Positions 46,001 to 54,731 are shown, counted from the first letter of the stretch. The stretch: DNA of 64,000 nucleotides from GCA-2718815 sp963578105 (GCA_963578105.1 CAUZBP010000003.1:62001-126000), one strand, 5' to 3'. Program-made: numbers and translations. The notes: generated by a model not told the origin, from the letters alone.

Positions 46001-47314
46001 TTATTCGTACTCCCGTACACGTCGTGCTATCGCCATTCCCAGTGATTCACGTACGCTTTCGATCGAGATGCGGTCGAAGATCTGTTGAAAGAAACCTGTC
46101 ACGATCATGCGGATGGCCTCGTTACGGGTGAAGCCTCGAGATTCGGCATAAAAAATCATTTCATCGTCTACACGGCTCGTCGTTGATCCGTGAGTGCAGC
46201 GCACGTCATCTGCATCAATCTCCAATCCCGGAATCGCATCAGCGCGAGCCTGACTGGAGAGCAACAGATTGTCATTGCGTTGGTAACCATTCGTCTTCTG
46301 AGCCGCGAGGTCCACCTTGATCATGCCACGCCATATTGTCCGAGATTTATCCTGCAGTGCTGCCTTATAAAGGAAATCACTGCGACAATTCGGCGCTACG
46401 TGGTGCTGGCGAGTGTGATAAGACAGGTGCTGCCGTCCTTCCGTGAACATCGTTCCATTCACCTGAACTTGAGCACCCTCTCCGGTTAGTTCCACATGTT
46501 GATTCACCTTGGCCAGACGACTTCCCAAAGCACCCATGGTCCACTGCAGGGAAGCATCACCTTTGACCACTACATTTTCATGGGAAAAATGCCACACACG
46601 CTGGTCCCAGTTCTGGAGACTGACGTACCGCAGATGAGCATTAGGCCCAACAATGATCTCTGTGGCACCACAATGAAAACCACCGGCCACCGAGCCTGTG
46701 TTGGCCGTTTCAGTCAGCAGTGTTGCCTCGGAACCTTCCTCCAAAATTACCAGCAAATGCCCCAGGTCCACACCTCCATCAGCCAACGCTGACAAAGCAT
46801 GAAACGGTCCATCCACCACGACGCCGCGCGGCACGTACAGCAGGGTTCCACTTGACCAGCAGGCCCCATGCAAGGCTGAAAATTTGTCCGCTGCGAAATC
46901 GAAGGCCCCTTTCATCAGGTAGGGTCGCAGTAGTTCACTATGCTCCACTGTCAACCGTGCCAGATCTCCAAAAAGGACACCCTGGTCGATCCATTGCTGA
47001 CCGATCGAATAATCGACCGTTTGTCCATTCAGGGACGCACCCTGACCAGCCAAATCCACTCCTGCAGTTAGCAGGGGTGTGGGTATCTCGATCTCTCCCT
47101 GCAACTCACCGGGAATACCAAACGAGTCTAATTTAAACAGGCGGATGTCCGTTCGCATCCACTCTTCGTCACTGCGACTTGGCAACTCTTGTTCGCAGAA
47201 CACCTTCCAGGCAGAGCGACGACGATCGATGAGCCAGTCTGGTTCGTTACGAGCAGAGAGGAATGCGTCGAAAGCGTCTTTGGTAAATCCGGGTGTAAGG
47301 GTAGCTTGAGTCAT
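46001..47314 (-). CDS. sufD: Fe-S cluster assembly protein SufD
   Basis: 437 aa, the usual size. The SufB/SufD beta-helix core is evident: 'DGPFHALSALADGGVDLGHL', 'WHFSHENVVVKGDASLQW', 'LYKAALQDKSRTIWRGMIKV', 'NGYQRNDNLLLSSQARADAI' and 'EIDADDVRCTHGSTTSRVDD' followed by 'EMIFYAESRGFTRNEAIRMI'. SufD forms the SufBC2D scaffold with SufB and SufC and carries iron-related residues near the C-terminal 'CTHGST'. It is encoded 75 bp after sufB. Confidence 0.95.
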   Translation of the reverse strand: MTQATLTPGFTKDAFDAFLSARNEPDWLIDRRRSAWKVFCEQELPSRSDEEWMRTDIRLFKLDSFGIPGELQGEIEIPTPLLTAGVDLAGQGASLNGQTVDYSIGQQWIDQGVLFGDLARLTVEHSELLRPYLMKGAFDFAADKFSALHGACWSSGTLLYVPRGVVVDGPFHALSALADGGVDLGHLLVILEEGSEATLLTETANTGSVAGGFHCGATEIIVGPNAHLRYVSLQNWDQRVWHFSHENVVVKGDASLQWTMGALGSRLAKVNQHVELTGEGAQVQVNGTMFTEGRQHLSYHTRQHHVAPNCRSDFLYKAALQDKSRTIWRGMIKVDLAAQKTNGYQRNDNLLLSSQARADAIPGLEIDADDVRCTHGSTTSRVDDEMIFYAESRGFTRNEAIRMIVTGFFQQIFDRISIESVRESLGMAIARRVREYE

Positions 47315-47388
47315 AAGTCCAACAGGTCGAAACCTGGCATCGAGGCGTCTCGCAAAGAGTGCTGTGAGAAATGGCCGAAAGTACTTCG

Positions 47389-48804
47389 CTAGCCGACAGA
47401 ACCTTCCATTTGCAATTGGATCAGACGGTTCATTTCCACGGCATATTCCATCGGCAACTCTTTCACCAGTGGCTCAATGAACCCATTCACGATCATCGTA
47501 CTGGCTTCCGACTCGGAAAGTCCCCGGCTCATCAAATAGAACAGTTGTTCCTCGCCGATTCGTGAGACACTGGCTTCGTGTCCAATCGATACATCTTGCT
47601 CGGCAATTTCGATATAGGGATAGGTATCGCTGCGGCTTTGTGGGTCCAAAATCAAAGCGTCGCAAACCACGTTACATTTTGCGTTTTTGGCTCCCTTTTC
47701 CACTTTCACCAGACCGCGGTAACTACTGCGACCACCGTTTTTAGATATCGACTTGGAGATGATCTGCCCGGTCGTGTTCGGTGCACAATGCACCAGTTTG
47801 GCCCCCGCATCCTGATGCTGTCCTGCCGAAGAGAAAGCGATGGACAGGATTTCACCCCGTGCTCCAGGTTCCATCATGTAGACCGAAGGATATTTCATGG
47901 TTAACTTACTGCCCAAATTTCCATCAACCCATTCCATCGTCGCGTCCTGGTAGGCAAGCGCCCGCTTGGTCACCAGGTTATATATATTGTTAGCCCAGTT
48001 CTGGATCGTCGTGTAACGACAACGGGCATTCTTTTTGACGACGACTTCGACCACCGCCGAATGTAAACTTTCAGTACTGTACATGGGGGCCGTACAACCC
48101 TCGACATAATGCACCTGGGAACCTTCGTCACAAATGATCAGAGTACGCTCAAACTGCCCCATACTTTCGGCATTGATACGAAAATAAGCTTGCAACGGAT
48201 ATTCAATCTTCACTCCGGGTGGAACATAAATGAAGGAACCACCTGACCAAACGGCGGAATTGAGTGCAGCAAGTTTATTGTCATGCGGAGAAATGATGGT
48301 TGAAAAATATTCACGCAACAAATCGGGATGCTCTCGTATCGCCGTATCCGTATCCGTGAAAATAACTCCCTGCTTTCCTAATTCATCTTTCAATGATCCG
48401 TAAACCACTTCGCTTTCGAATTGCGCTTTGACCCCGGCCAGGTATTTCTTTTCCGCCTCGGGAATCCCAAGCTTGTCGAAAGTGTCTTTAATATCTTTTG
48501 GCACATCGTCCCAGGTCTTTCCCTGGGATTCAGTCGGTTTGAGATAGTAGTACACATCCTGAAAATCAATGCTGATATCGCCACCCCATTCCGGCAAAGG
48601 CTTTGACTCGAATATTTTCAGACTTTCCAATCGGAATTCGCGCATCCAGTCTGGTTCATTCTTAATATCCGAAATCTGGTTGACGATTTCGGCATCCACA
48701 CCTTTTCGTGCTTTAAAGATCGCCGTGTTCGGCGTCTTAAAATCGTACTTATTTACGTCACCAAGGACATCTGTCGATTCTGCAGTAGCAAGGTCTGTGG
48801 CCAT
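47389..48804 (-). CDS. sufB: Fe-S cluster assembly protein SufB
   Basis: 471 aa, full length. The hallmark segments are 'YVPPGVKIEYPLQAYFRIN', 'IICDEGSQVHYVEGCTAPMY' (conserved Cys), 'NARCRYTTIQNWANNIYNLV', 'VYMMEPGARGEILSIAFS' and the C-terminal 'ASVSRIGEEQLFYLMSRG'. SufB is the scaffold subunit on which the cluster is built with sulfide from SufSE/U and energy from SufC. It lies between sufC and sufD. Neither sufS nor sufE/sufU is present in the window, so sulfide supply must be encoded elsewhere. Confidence 0.96.
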   Translation of the reverse strand: MATDLATAESTDVLGDVNKYDFKTPNTAIFKARKGVDAEIVNQISDIKNEPDWMREFRLESLKIFESKPLPEWGGDISIDFQDVYYYLKPTESQGKTWDDVPKDIKDTFDKLGIPEAEKKYLAGVKAQFESEVVYGSLKDELGKQGVIFTDTDTAIREHPDLLREYFSTIISPHDNKLAALNSAVWSGGSFIYVPPGVKIEYPLQAYFRINAESMGQFERTLIICDEGSQVHYVEGCTAPMYSTESLHSAVVEVVVKKNARCRYTTIQNWANNIYNLVTKRALAYQDATMEWVDGNLGSKLTMKYPSVYMMEPGARGEILSIAFSSAGQHQDAGAKLVHCAPNTTGQIISKSISKNGGRSSYRGLVKVEKGAKNAKCNVVCDALILDPQSRSDTYPYIEIAEQDVSIGHEASVSRIGEEQLFYLMSRGLSESEASTMIVNGFIEPLVKELPMEYAVEMNRLIQLQMEGSVG

Positions 48805-48896
48805 GTTATGTTATTCGGCTTTCCGGTTATAAGTTAACATTTCGTTGACAATTGAACTCCGTATATTTAACACCGGCAATTCGGCTTCTTACTTCG

Positions 48897-49718
48897 CTAC
48901 AAACTTGCCGACGCCTCCTTAGCGCTCATCTGCTGATTGTCGGCATCCGCTTCGGGATACTTTTCACGAATCCTCTCGTAACCCTGAGAATGAAGCTCTT
49001 CGGCCAGTTCTACTCCGCCCGTTTCTACAATCCTTCCACCCAACATGACGTGAGCGAACTCAGGCGGATTGTGCTCCAACAACTTATCGTGATGTGTGAT
49101 AATCAATAGTCCCATTTTTTCACGGCCAATCTCGGCAATACTCTGACTGGCTAATCGCACCGCGTCCGCATCGAGCCCACTGTCCGTCTCGTCTAAGATG
49201 GCAAACTTCGGCTGCAGCATTGCTAACTGCAGTATCTCGGCCCGCTTCATTTCGCCACCCGAGAATCCGTCGTTAACATAACGGCGAGCGAACTCCGGAT
49301 CCATCTGCAATTGTTTCATTTTTCCCTTCAATTCCTTGCGGAATTCACGCATGGGGATCAGTTCCTCTCCCTCGCTCCGATCCGGATTTCGAACGTTGGT
49401 CGTGGCATGCCGTAGAAAATCAGACATTTTCACTCCCGGGATCGACAGGGGCCGCTGAAAGGCCATGAAGATCCCCTGCCGGGCACGTTCATCTGCTTTC
49501 ATCTCCAGTAACTCGTCACCATTCAGCGTGACGCTGCCACCAGTCACCTCGTAACCAGGATGGCCCATAATGGCTAATCCTAACGTGCTCTTTCCGGAAC
49601 CATTGGGCCCCATCAAGGCGTGGGTCTGGCCACGTAGAATTTCTAAATTGACGCCCTTCAAAATGGGCTTTCCAGCAACGGCAACGTGTAGGTTTTTAAT
49701 CTTCAGAATTTCTGGCAT
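48897..49718 (-). CDS. sufC: Fe-S cluster assembly ATPase SufC
   Basis: 273 aa from ATG 49718, which gives the family start 'MPEILKIKNLHVAVAGKPI'; a longer frame from 49778 is unlikely. ABC ATPase motifs are Walker A 'GPNGSGKST' (37-45), the SufC-type signature 'FSGGEMKRAEI' and Walker B 'FAILDETDSGLDADAV'. The protein couples ATP hydrolysis to conformational change of SufB/SufD. Gene order nuoB-sufC-sufB-sufD is continuous on this strand. Confidence 0.95.
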   Translation of the reverse strand: MPEILKIKNLHVAVAGKPILKGVNLEILRGQTHALMGPNGSGKSTLGLAIMGHPGYEVTGGSVTLNGDELLEMKADERARQGIFMAFQRPLSIPGVKMSDFLRHATTNVRNPDRSEGEELIPMREFRKELKGKMKQLQMDPEFARRYVNDGFSGGEMKRAEILQLAMLQPKFAILDETDSGLDADAVRLASQSIAEIGREKMGLLIITHHDKLLEHNPPEFAHVMLGGRIVETGGVELAEELHSQGYERIREKYPEADADNQQMSAKEASASL

Positions 49719-49837
49719 GATAGTTAATCGTTTGTAGGGAATTGACTGCGTGACCTTCACACTTTCAAAGTGTTCCAAAAACGCCGGTCAATACCGACTC
49801 CTATTGCTATTTCTCGTGGGCCTTGCATCCGTTCGCA

Positions 49838-50461
49838 TCAGCCCGTGATCTTCTGGTGGTCGTACAGGGGTTCTGTATCGGCAGGAGCAGAGACATAACC
49901 CGAATGGTGGGGCAACGGCAACTGATCGTCAACTTTGATACCGGCACCCAACAACCCACTTCCAGTCCCCGAACGGCGAGCAATTTTGTGACCCCGAATT
50001 TTATCCTGGATCCGCATCAACCCTTCGAGCAACGCTTCAGGTCGCGGAGGACAACCCGGCACGTAGACATCAACCGGCACGACCAAATCCACACCCTTGA
50101 CGACGTGATAACCCCACTTGAAATAAGGTCCACCACCTACTGTGCAGGCACCCATCGCGATCACGAACTTCGGGTCGGGCATCAGGTTATAAAGGCGACG
50201 AACGCGACTCGCCATCTTGTAAGTCACCGTTCCAGCCACAATCATCAAATCTGCCTGTCGTGGTGTTGCCCGGAAAGCGCCTGCTCCAAATCGGTCGATG
50301 TCGAAACGACTCGCCCCGGTCGCCATCATTTCAATCGCACAACACGCCAAACCGAATGTCATCGGCCAGACACTCGATTGACGTGCCCAGTTGATGGCTT
50401 GTTCTAGCGCCGTCGTAATGACCCCTTCCTCCATTCGTCCTTCAATCCAAGGCTGTGTCAT
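49838..50461 (-). CDS. nuoB: NADH-quinone oxidoreductase subunit B (NuoB)
   Basis: 207 aa. The N2 [4Fe-4S] cluster ligands are all visible: Cys40-Cys41 in 'MTFGLACCAIEMM', Cys106 in 'AMGACTVGGGPY' and Cys137 in 'YVPGCPPRPEALL'. The rest follows the family ('DIDRFGAGAFRATPRQADLM', 'DLVVPVDVYVPG'). The protein carries the terminal cluster that reduces quinone in complex I. Complex I genes are normally in one nuo operon; here nuoB stands without nuoA or nuoC between the Suf regulator and sufC. The C-terminal ~35 residues are variable. The full ligand set indicates a functional protein. Confidence 0.94.
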   Translation of the reverse strand: MTQPWIEGRMEEGVITTALEQAINWARQSSVWPMTFGLACCAIEMMATGASRFDIDRFGAGAFRATPRQADLMIVAGTVTYKMASRVRRLYNLMPDPKFVIAMGACTVGGGPYFKWGYHVVKGVDLVVPVDVYVPGCPPRPEALLEGLMRIQDKIRGHKIARRSGTGSGLLGAGIKVDDQLPLPHHSGYVSAPADTEPLYDHQKITG

Positions 50462-50510
50462 TTTTTATATTCTCTCCCGCTATCCAATGGGCAACTGGTC
50501 ATGATCAATT

Positions 50511-51128
50511 TCAATTCAAACCAAACGTACAGCAATTCCCCTCATCCAGCCGGCATTTATCAAGACGCACATCCTGGCCTAACAGATCGGAAAACATCAT
50601 CCGTTCCATGGCACAAACTGAACGATCCTGCTCTACCAGATCTGGATAAGGACAGGCCAACACATTCAGTGTGGGAAACTCACCAGTCACATCGACGGAA
50701 ATCGGTATGTTGCGGTCACCAAATAACTGACTGATGGAATTCATTTTATCCACTATCGTTTCGCCTTCGATCTGGTCGGAGTAAATGTCAACCATTCGCT
50801 GAGCAATTCGCTTTAATAAGCCACGGCGAACCTCCGGGTCTTCGATCTCACGAATTTCATTCCAAAGTGCAACGGCCAAATCAGCAAAGTTGGCACCCGT
50901 CTTACGACGGCCTTTGGCAGTCAAGGAATAACGATGGCTCGGACGACCCCGCCCGGACTTGTGCCTGCACCTCTCAACATAACCAACTTCCATCAAATGA
51001 CTTAACCTTTGGCGAACGGCCGTCCCCGTGACTTGCATGACGGCCGTCATCTGGGAAACCGACATCCAGTCATTTTTCCGCAGTAGATCAAGAATCGCTA
51101 CTTCAGAGGAAACCAGATTGATGCTCAT
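50511..51128 (-). CDS. sufR: SufR-type Fe-S-sensing transcriptional repressor
   Basis: 205 aa from ATG 51128; a TTG at 51158 is less likely. Residues 8-75 form a winged helix of the DeoR/ArsR-like SufR type ('MTAVMQVTGTAVRQRLSHLM', 'GRGRPSHRYSLTAKG'). The C-terminal region carries Cys159, Cys172 (C-X12-C), Cys192 and Cys199/200, which matches the [4Fe-4S]-binding cysteines of SufR repressors. Such proteins repress the suf operon when clusters are sufficient. Being first in the leftward suf locus, with an inverted repeat over its own promoter (51175-51207), it is probably autoregulated and controls nuoB and sufCBD together. Confidence 0.85.
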   Translation of the reverse strand: MSINLVSSEVAILDLLRKNDWMSVSQMTAVMQVTGTAVRQRLSHLMEVGYVERCRHKSGRGRPSHRYSLTAKGRRKTGANFADLAVALWNEIREIEDPEVRRGLLKRIAQRMVDIYSDQIEGETIVDKMNSISQLFGDRNIPISVDVTGEFPTLNVLACPYPDLVEQDRSVCAMERMMFSDLLGQDVRLDKCRLDEGNCCTFGLN

Positions 51129-51172
51129 ATCATTTAACCCTAACACTGGATGTGCCAATGCCTTACCCCACT

Positions 51173-51200
51173 ATGATATACATTCCATCATTTATTGCAA
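51173..51200 (-). promoter_or_regulatory. Promoter of sufR and the suf locus
   Basis: Read leftward: -35 TTGCAA (51200-51195), 16-bp spacer, -10 TATCAT (51178-51173), with four and five of six consensus matches. The start of transcription would be near 51166, about 38 nt before the sufR ATG. Confidence 0.5.
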
Positions 51201-51207
51201 GTATACC
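51175..51207. promoter_or_regulatory. Inverted repeat, candidate SufR operator
   Basis: Two 14-bp arms (51175-51188 and 51194-51207) separated by 5 bp pair at 10 of 14 positions, with GATATAC and GTATACC at the outer ends. The element covers the sufR promoter and the -35 of the divergent symporter promoter, so one repressor could control both directions. It does not resemble the cyanobacterial SufR site, so the assignment is by position only. Confidence 0.4.
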
Positions 51208-51222
51208 TTTCAAAAATATATT
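51195..51222 (+). promoter_or_regulatory. Divergent promoter for the alanine symporter gene
   Basis: -35 TTGCAA (51195-51200), 16-bp spacer, -10 TATATT (51217-51222). The -35 hexamer is self-complementary and is the same six bases used by the leftward sufR promoter. The leader to the ATG at 51340 would be about 110 nt. Confidence 0.45.
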
Positions 51223-51339
51223 CTAGATCCAGCCAACTTGCCGTAAACTCTTGACTGGATTAGATTTATCAGATAGAAGCTGGACTTGTAAGCATCAAAA
51301 GACGTTCGGTGGCCCGTCTGGTGAGATAGGGGGGGGAAT

Positions 51340-53013
51340 ATGCACTTACGAGTGGCTCTGATCTGCCTAATCGTGGGCAGCCTGCTGGCGATGCCGTCGC
51401 CCAACAGTACCGGTTTAGCCGACGAGGGCCAGGCTTCAACGGCGACGGAGAAATCTGCTGCGACCGACGCCGAAAAGCCCCCAGTTAAAAAAGAAAAGTC
51501 GCTGCTGGCCCACTTCAACGACAAGATGTTTGGGCTGCTCTTTTTCGATGTGGCTTTTGGCGCCATCCAGGTGGATGAAATCGATCGGGCCGGGAAACCA
51601 GTCCTGCAACCGAATGGAAAACAAAAGCAGAAGACCATTCCGATCCCTTTCCTGATCACCATCCTGATCCTGGGGGCTATCTTCTTCACCTTCTGGTACC
51701 GCTTCATCAACATCCGCGGTTTTAAACACGCGCTAGACGTCGTGCTCGGCCGCTATGACAATCCGAATGACGAAGGCGAAATCTCTCACTTTCGTGCCCT
51801 CACCAGTGCGCTGTCAGCGACGGTTGGCCTGGGAAATATCGCGGGCGTCGCCGTGGCGATCGTCCTCGGAGGTCCTGGCGCCGTGCTCTGGATGATGATC
51901 GCCGCGGTCTTCGGTATGGCAGCCAAGTTCAGCAGCTGCACCTTGGCGCAAATGTATCGACAGGTGAACGCGGACGGCAGCATCTCCGGTGGCCCCATGT
52001 ACTACCTGGATATCGGACTTCGAAAGAAGGGGGGGCCGTGGGGAAGCATCGGCAAAGTGCTCGCGATCATGTACGCCATCATGGTGATGGGAGGGGCGCT
52101 GGGGGGCGGCAACATGTTCCAGGCCAATCAGACCGTGGAGGCTTTGACGTCGACCTTCGACTTGCCAGATTTAGCGCCCTGGGGAATTGGCCTCGTCATG
52201 GCAGGCTTGGTGGCGGCTGTGATCCTGGGAGGCATTCAGAGAATCGGCGCTGCAACCTCTAAAATTGTCCCGGGCATGTGCGGCCTGTACGTGCTCGCCG
52301 CGCTCTTCGTCATCATCTCGAATATTTCTCGGCTTCCCGAAGCTTTGGTCCTGATGGTGAACATGGCGTTCACCACAAATGCTTTCTATGGCGGCGCGGC
52401 AGGCGTCTTGATCTGGGGCGTCCAGCGCGCGGCTTTTTCCAATGAGGCCGGCCTGGGTAGTGCCGCTATCGCTCACGCGGCAGCCAAGACCGACGAGCCC
52501 GTGCGAGAGGGACTCGTCGCGATGATGGGACCCTTCATCGATACAATTATTGTTTGCTTAATGACTGGCCTGGTCGTCGTCATCACCGGGACCTGGAACT
52601 CTGACGAGGTGGTGAACGCGGACAGCTTGCAGGGAGTGGCAGTGACAGCCCAGGCATTTGGCTCCGTGGTCTCTTGGTTTCCAATACTTCTCACCCTCTG
52701 CGTGACACTCTTCGCGTACTCCACGATGATCTCGTGGTGCTATTACGGCGAGCGAGGCTGGATCTATCTCATGGATCACTTCGGCGGCGCCGGTCTTCGA
52801 ACTGTCGTCGTCTTCCGGATCATCTTCGTGGTCTTCGTAGTGATCGGTGCAGTCAACAATCTCAAGAACGTCCTCGATTTCTCTGACATCATGATCCTCA
52901 GCATGGCCTTCCCCAACATTGTGGGGAGCGTCGTCCTTGCGCCACTGGTATTGGAGAGACTACAGGATTATTGGGGACGGTACACCTCCGGAGAAATGAA
53001 GTCCAACAAATAA
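51340..53013 (+). CDS. Alanine/glycine:cation symporter (AGCS family)
   Basis: 557 aa, longer than the usual 450-490 because of an N-terminal extension: a signal-peptide-like hydrophobic stretch (MHLRVALICLIVGSLLAM), an Ala/Thr/Lys-rich linker and a soluble segment to about residue 105. About 11 transmembrane helices then follow. AGCS hallmarks are 'ALTSALSATVGLGNIAGVAV', 'GGPGAVLWMMIAAVFGMAAK', 'NADGSISGGPMYYLDIGL', 'AAFSNEAGLGSAAIAHAAAK' and 'CYYGERGWIYL'. It imports alanine or glycine with Na+ or H+. By eye the gene is more GC-rich than its neighbours. Eight consecutive G (51329-51336) lie 3 nt before the ATG and seem to serve as ribosome-binding site. A broken copy of the gene's tail lies downstream. 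Confidence 0.9.
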   Translation: MHLRVALICLIVGSLLAMPSPNSTGLADEGQASTATEKSAATDAEKPPVKKEKSLLAHFNDKMFGLLFFDVAFGAIQVDEIDRAGKPVLQPNGKQKQKTIPIPFLITILILGAIFFTFWYRFINIRGFKHALDVVLGRYDNPNDEGEISHFRALTSALSATVGLGNIAGVAVAIVLGGPGAVLWMMIAAVFGMAAKFSSCTLAQMYRQVNADGSISGGPMYYLDIGLRKKGGPWGSIGKVLAIMYAIMVMGGALGGGNMFQANQTVEALTSTFDLPDLAPWGIGLVMAGLVAAVILGGIQRIGAATSKIVPGMCGLYVLAALFVIISNISRLPEALVLMVNMAFTTNAFYGGAAGVLIWGVQRAAFSNEAGLGSAAIAHAAAKTDEPVREGLVAMMGPFIDTIIVCLMTGLVVVITGTWNSDEVVNADSLQGVAVTAQAFGSVVSWFPILLTLCVTLFAYSTMISWCYYGERGWIYLMDHFGGAGLRTVVVFRIIFVVFVVIGAVNNLKNVLDFSDIMILSMAFPNIVGSVVLAPLVLERLQDYWGRYTSGEMKSNK

Positions 53014-53049
53014 GAAAAGGGCCATCTGAAAGGGACCTGGGCTGTTCCT

Positions 53050-53065
53050 CGCCCTTGAAAGGGCG
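53050..53065 (+). terminator. Hairpin downstream of the symporter gene
   Basis: CGCCCT (53050-53055), loop TGAA, AGGGCG (53060-53065): a perfect GC-rich stem of 6 bp, 37 bp after the stop codon. There is no T-run, so termination strength is uncertain. Confidence 0.45.
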
Positions 53066-53417
53066 CTGTAGCTTAGGGAGCACCTCCAGATGCATTCGCA
53101 GCAGGTGTCTGCGGGTGGACCTGTGCCGTCGTTGCTTGCTGCTGGCAAAATAGAAAATTGCCCGTGGGACCTGGAGGAACAGCTTTCCGTTCGGATCTTT
53201 GAGGGGCAACCTCAGGTTATACAGGCTGTTGGGTGGCCTGAATTGACAGAAAAACTCCGGTCCTCATCGAATCCACTTAAATGCCCCGCGATTGAACCAC
53301 TTGCCTGACCAGTCAACTCACTGTCAGGTCATTTCAACGGCCTGCTGCTGAACTACCCTCCTGCTCTACCAAACTGTTTCGGTGTGCCTCCTCCACTCAA
53401 CCGTATCACCAGACACC

Positions 53418-53560
53418 GTCATTGACGTTTCTGACATCATGCTCCTCAGCATGGCTTTCCCCAATGTCACTGGAATGATACTGCTCAGGAGAGTTCTCTC
53501 TCCGAAGTGAAAAGACAATGTCAGCCGGTTGGAATCCGGAAAAATGAAACAGACAGGTCA
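53418..53560 (+). pseudogene. Remnant of an AGCS symporter 3' end
   Basis: Translated from 53418 the DNA reads VIDVSDIMLLSMAFPNVTGM before diverging, against VLDFSDIMILSMAFPNIVGS in the intact symporter. Over the core the DNA differs at only a few positions. After a stop at 53508-53510, weak similarity to the symporter's last codons (CCGG.AAAATGAA) continues to about 53560 with frameshifts. Everything upstream of this tail is missing. It looks like the end of a tandem duplicate that was deleted and is decaying. Confidence 0.75.
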
Positions 53561-53579
53561 GAACACCCACAAGACCGCA

Positions 53580-54656
53580 TTACGGATCTTTGGGGAAAAA
53601 CCGCTGAACAACTTCGCGAAATTCGTCAGGGGTGTTGATTCCGGCGACCCGCGTACGAAATTCTTTCGCGCCGGGTCGCCCCTGGGCATAGCAACAGGCG
53701 TATTTTCGCATCAAGATTGTGCCTTTGCCGACACCAAACCGTTGTACGACCAGGTCATAATGTCGCAACAGGCATTCGCGCTGCGCCTCCAGCGTCGGGT
53801 CATCCGGAATCGGTTCATTTCGCAGGGCAGCGGCAATCTGGCTGAACAGCCAAGGACGACCCAGGCAAGCTCTCGCGATCATCACACCATCCACCGGGTA
53901 CCTCTGAAACACGTCAACGACCTTCTGCGGCGACTCCAGGTCGCCATTGCCAATCAAGGGAATTCGTCGCAGCACTGATTTCAATGCTCCAATGCGATCC
54001 CAGTCCGCTTGGCCGCGAAAATAGTCCGTCGCTGTGCGTCCATGAACGGTCAACGCCGCGGCACCCGCTTGCTCCACCGCTTGCGCCACCTCGGGAGCTG
54101 TGATGTTGTCGGGCGAACACCCCAGACGGATTTTCGCCGTAACGGGCGCGGGAGTACAGGCTTGAACGACACGCTCAACAATTCTGCCGATTCTATCGGC
54201 ATCCCGTAGAAGATAACTGCCGCTATGTGCCTTCTCACTCACCTGCTTCACCGGACAACCGAAGTTGATATCAACGACACTAACATTAAACTCGTTGACC
54301 AGACGGGCACCAACTCGCGCCAGCGTCTCCGGGTCATTGTCCCAAATCTGAACGGCAAGCGGCTGCGGCTCCTCTTTGACACCCCATAAACGATCCGGAA
54401 ATGCGTCAATTTCCTTGTCAAGATAGGCAAAACCACGTGCACTGATAAATTCAGTTGCCTGTAAACCTACACCACCAAACTCTCGTACCATTTGCCGGAA
54501 GGCATAGTTGGTAAACCCGGCCATCGGGGCTTGCAACACAGGTGGATCCACTCTGAGCGACCCGATCATCAACGGACGCGGGGTACCTCGCCGCCGGGGC
54601 TGTCCCAGGACTTTGCTATCTCCTACGCGCGTCATCGTCTGTTGTTCAGACATCAT
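53580..54656 (-). CDS. dusB: tRNA-dihydrouridine synthase, DusB-like
   Basis: 358 aa (ATG 54656 or the adjacent ATG 54653). The FMN-binding TIM barrel is evident: 'VLQAPMAGFTNYAFRQMVRE' at the N-terminus, 'VSVVDINFGCPVKQVSEK' with the catalytic Cys, 'VTAKIRLGCSPDN', 'ALTVHGRTATDYFRGQADWD', 'IPLIGNGDLESPQKV' and 'GVMIARACLGRPWLFSQI'. The C-terminal helical domain binds tRNA. The enzyme reduces a uridine in the D-loop with NADPH. The first ~25 residues are an Arg-rich leader that is longer than usual. Length and motif order fit DusB best among the Dus subfamilies. Confidence 0.93.
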   Translation of the reverse strand: MMSEQQTMTRVGDSKVLGQPRRRGTPRPLMIGSLRVDPPVLQAPMAGFTNYAFRQMVREFGGVGLQATEFISARGFAYLDKEIDAFPDRLWGVKEEPQPLAVQIWDNDPETLARVGARLVNEFNVSVVDINFGCPVKQVSEKAHSGSYLLRDADRIGRIVERVVQACTPAPVTAKIRLGCSPDNITAPEVAQAVEQAGAAALTVHGRTATDYFRGQADWDRIGALKSVLRRIPLIGNGDLESPQKVVDVFQRYPVDGVMIARACLGRPWLFSQIAAALRNEPIPDDPTLEAQRECLLRHYDLVVQRFGVGKGTILMRKYACCYAQGRPGAKEFRTRVAGINTPDEFREVVQRFFPKDP

Positions 54657-54731
54657 CAGCCGAGATTCTCACCTGGAAGAAACAAACCCAGTGCCACGTT
54701 CTCGACGGAGCACCGATACACCTGGAATTTA

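Larger units (their letters stand above)
53014..53579. other. Intergenic region of about 565 bp with hairpin and gene remnant
   Basis: The first element is a 6-bp hairpin at 53050-53065 (CGCCCT-TGAA-AGGGCG) that may end symporter transcription. Between about 53070 and 53417 I recognise nothing; one 72-codon frame at 53090-53308 has no support. From 53418 on there is a remnant of the symporter's 3' end, listed separately. Confidence 0.55.
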
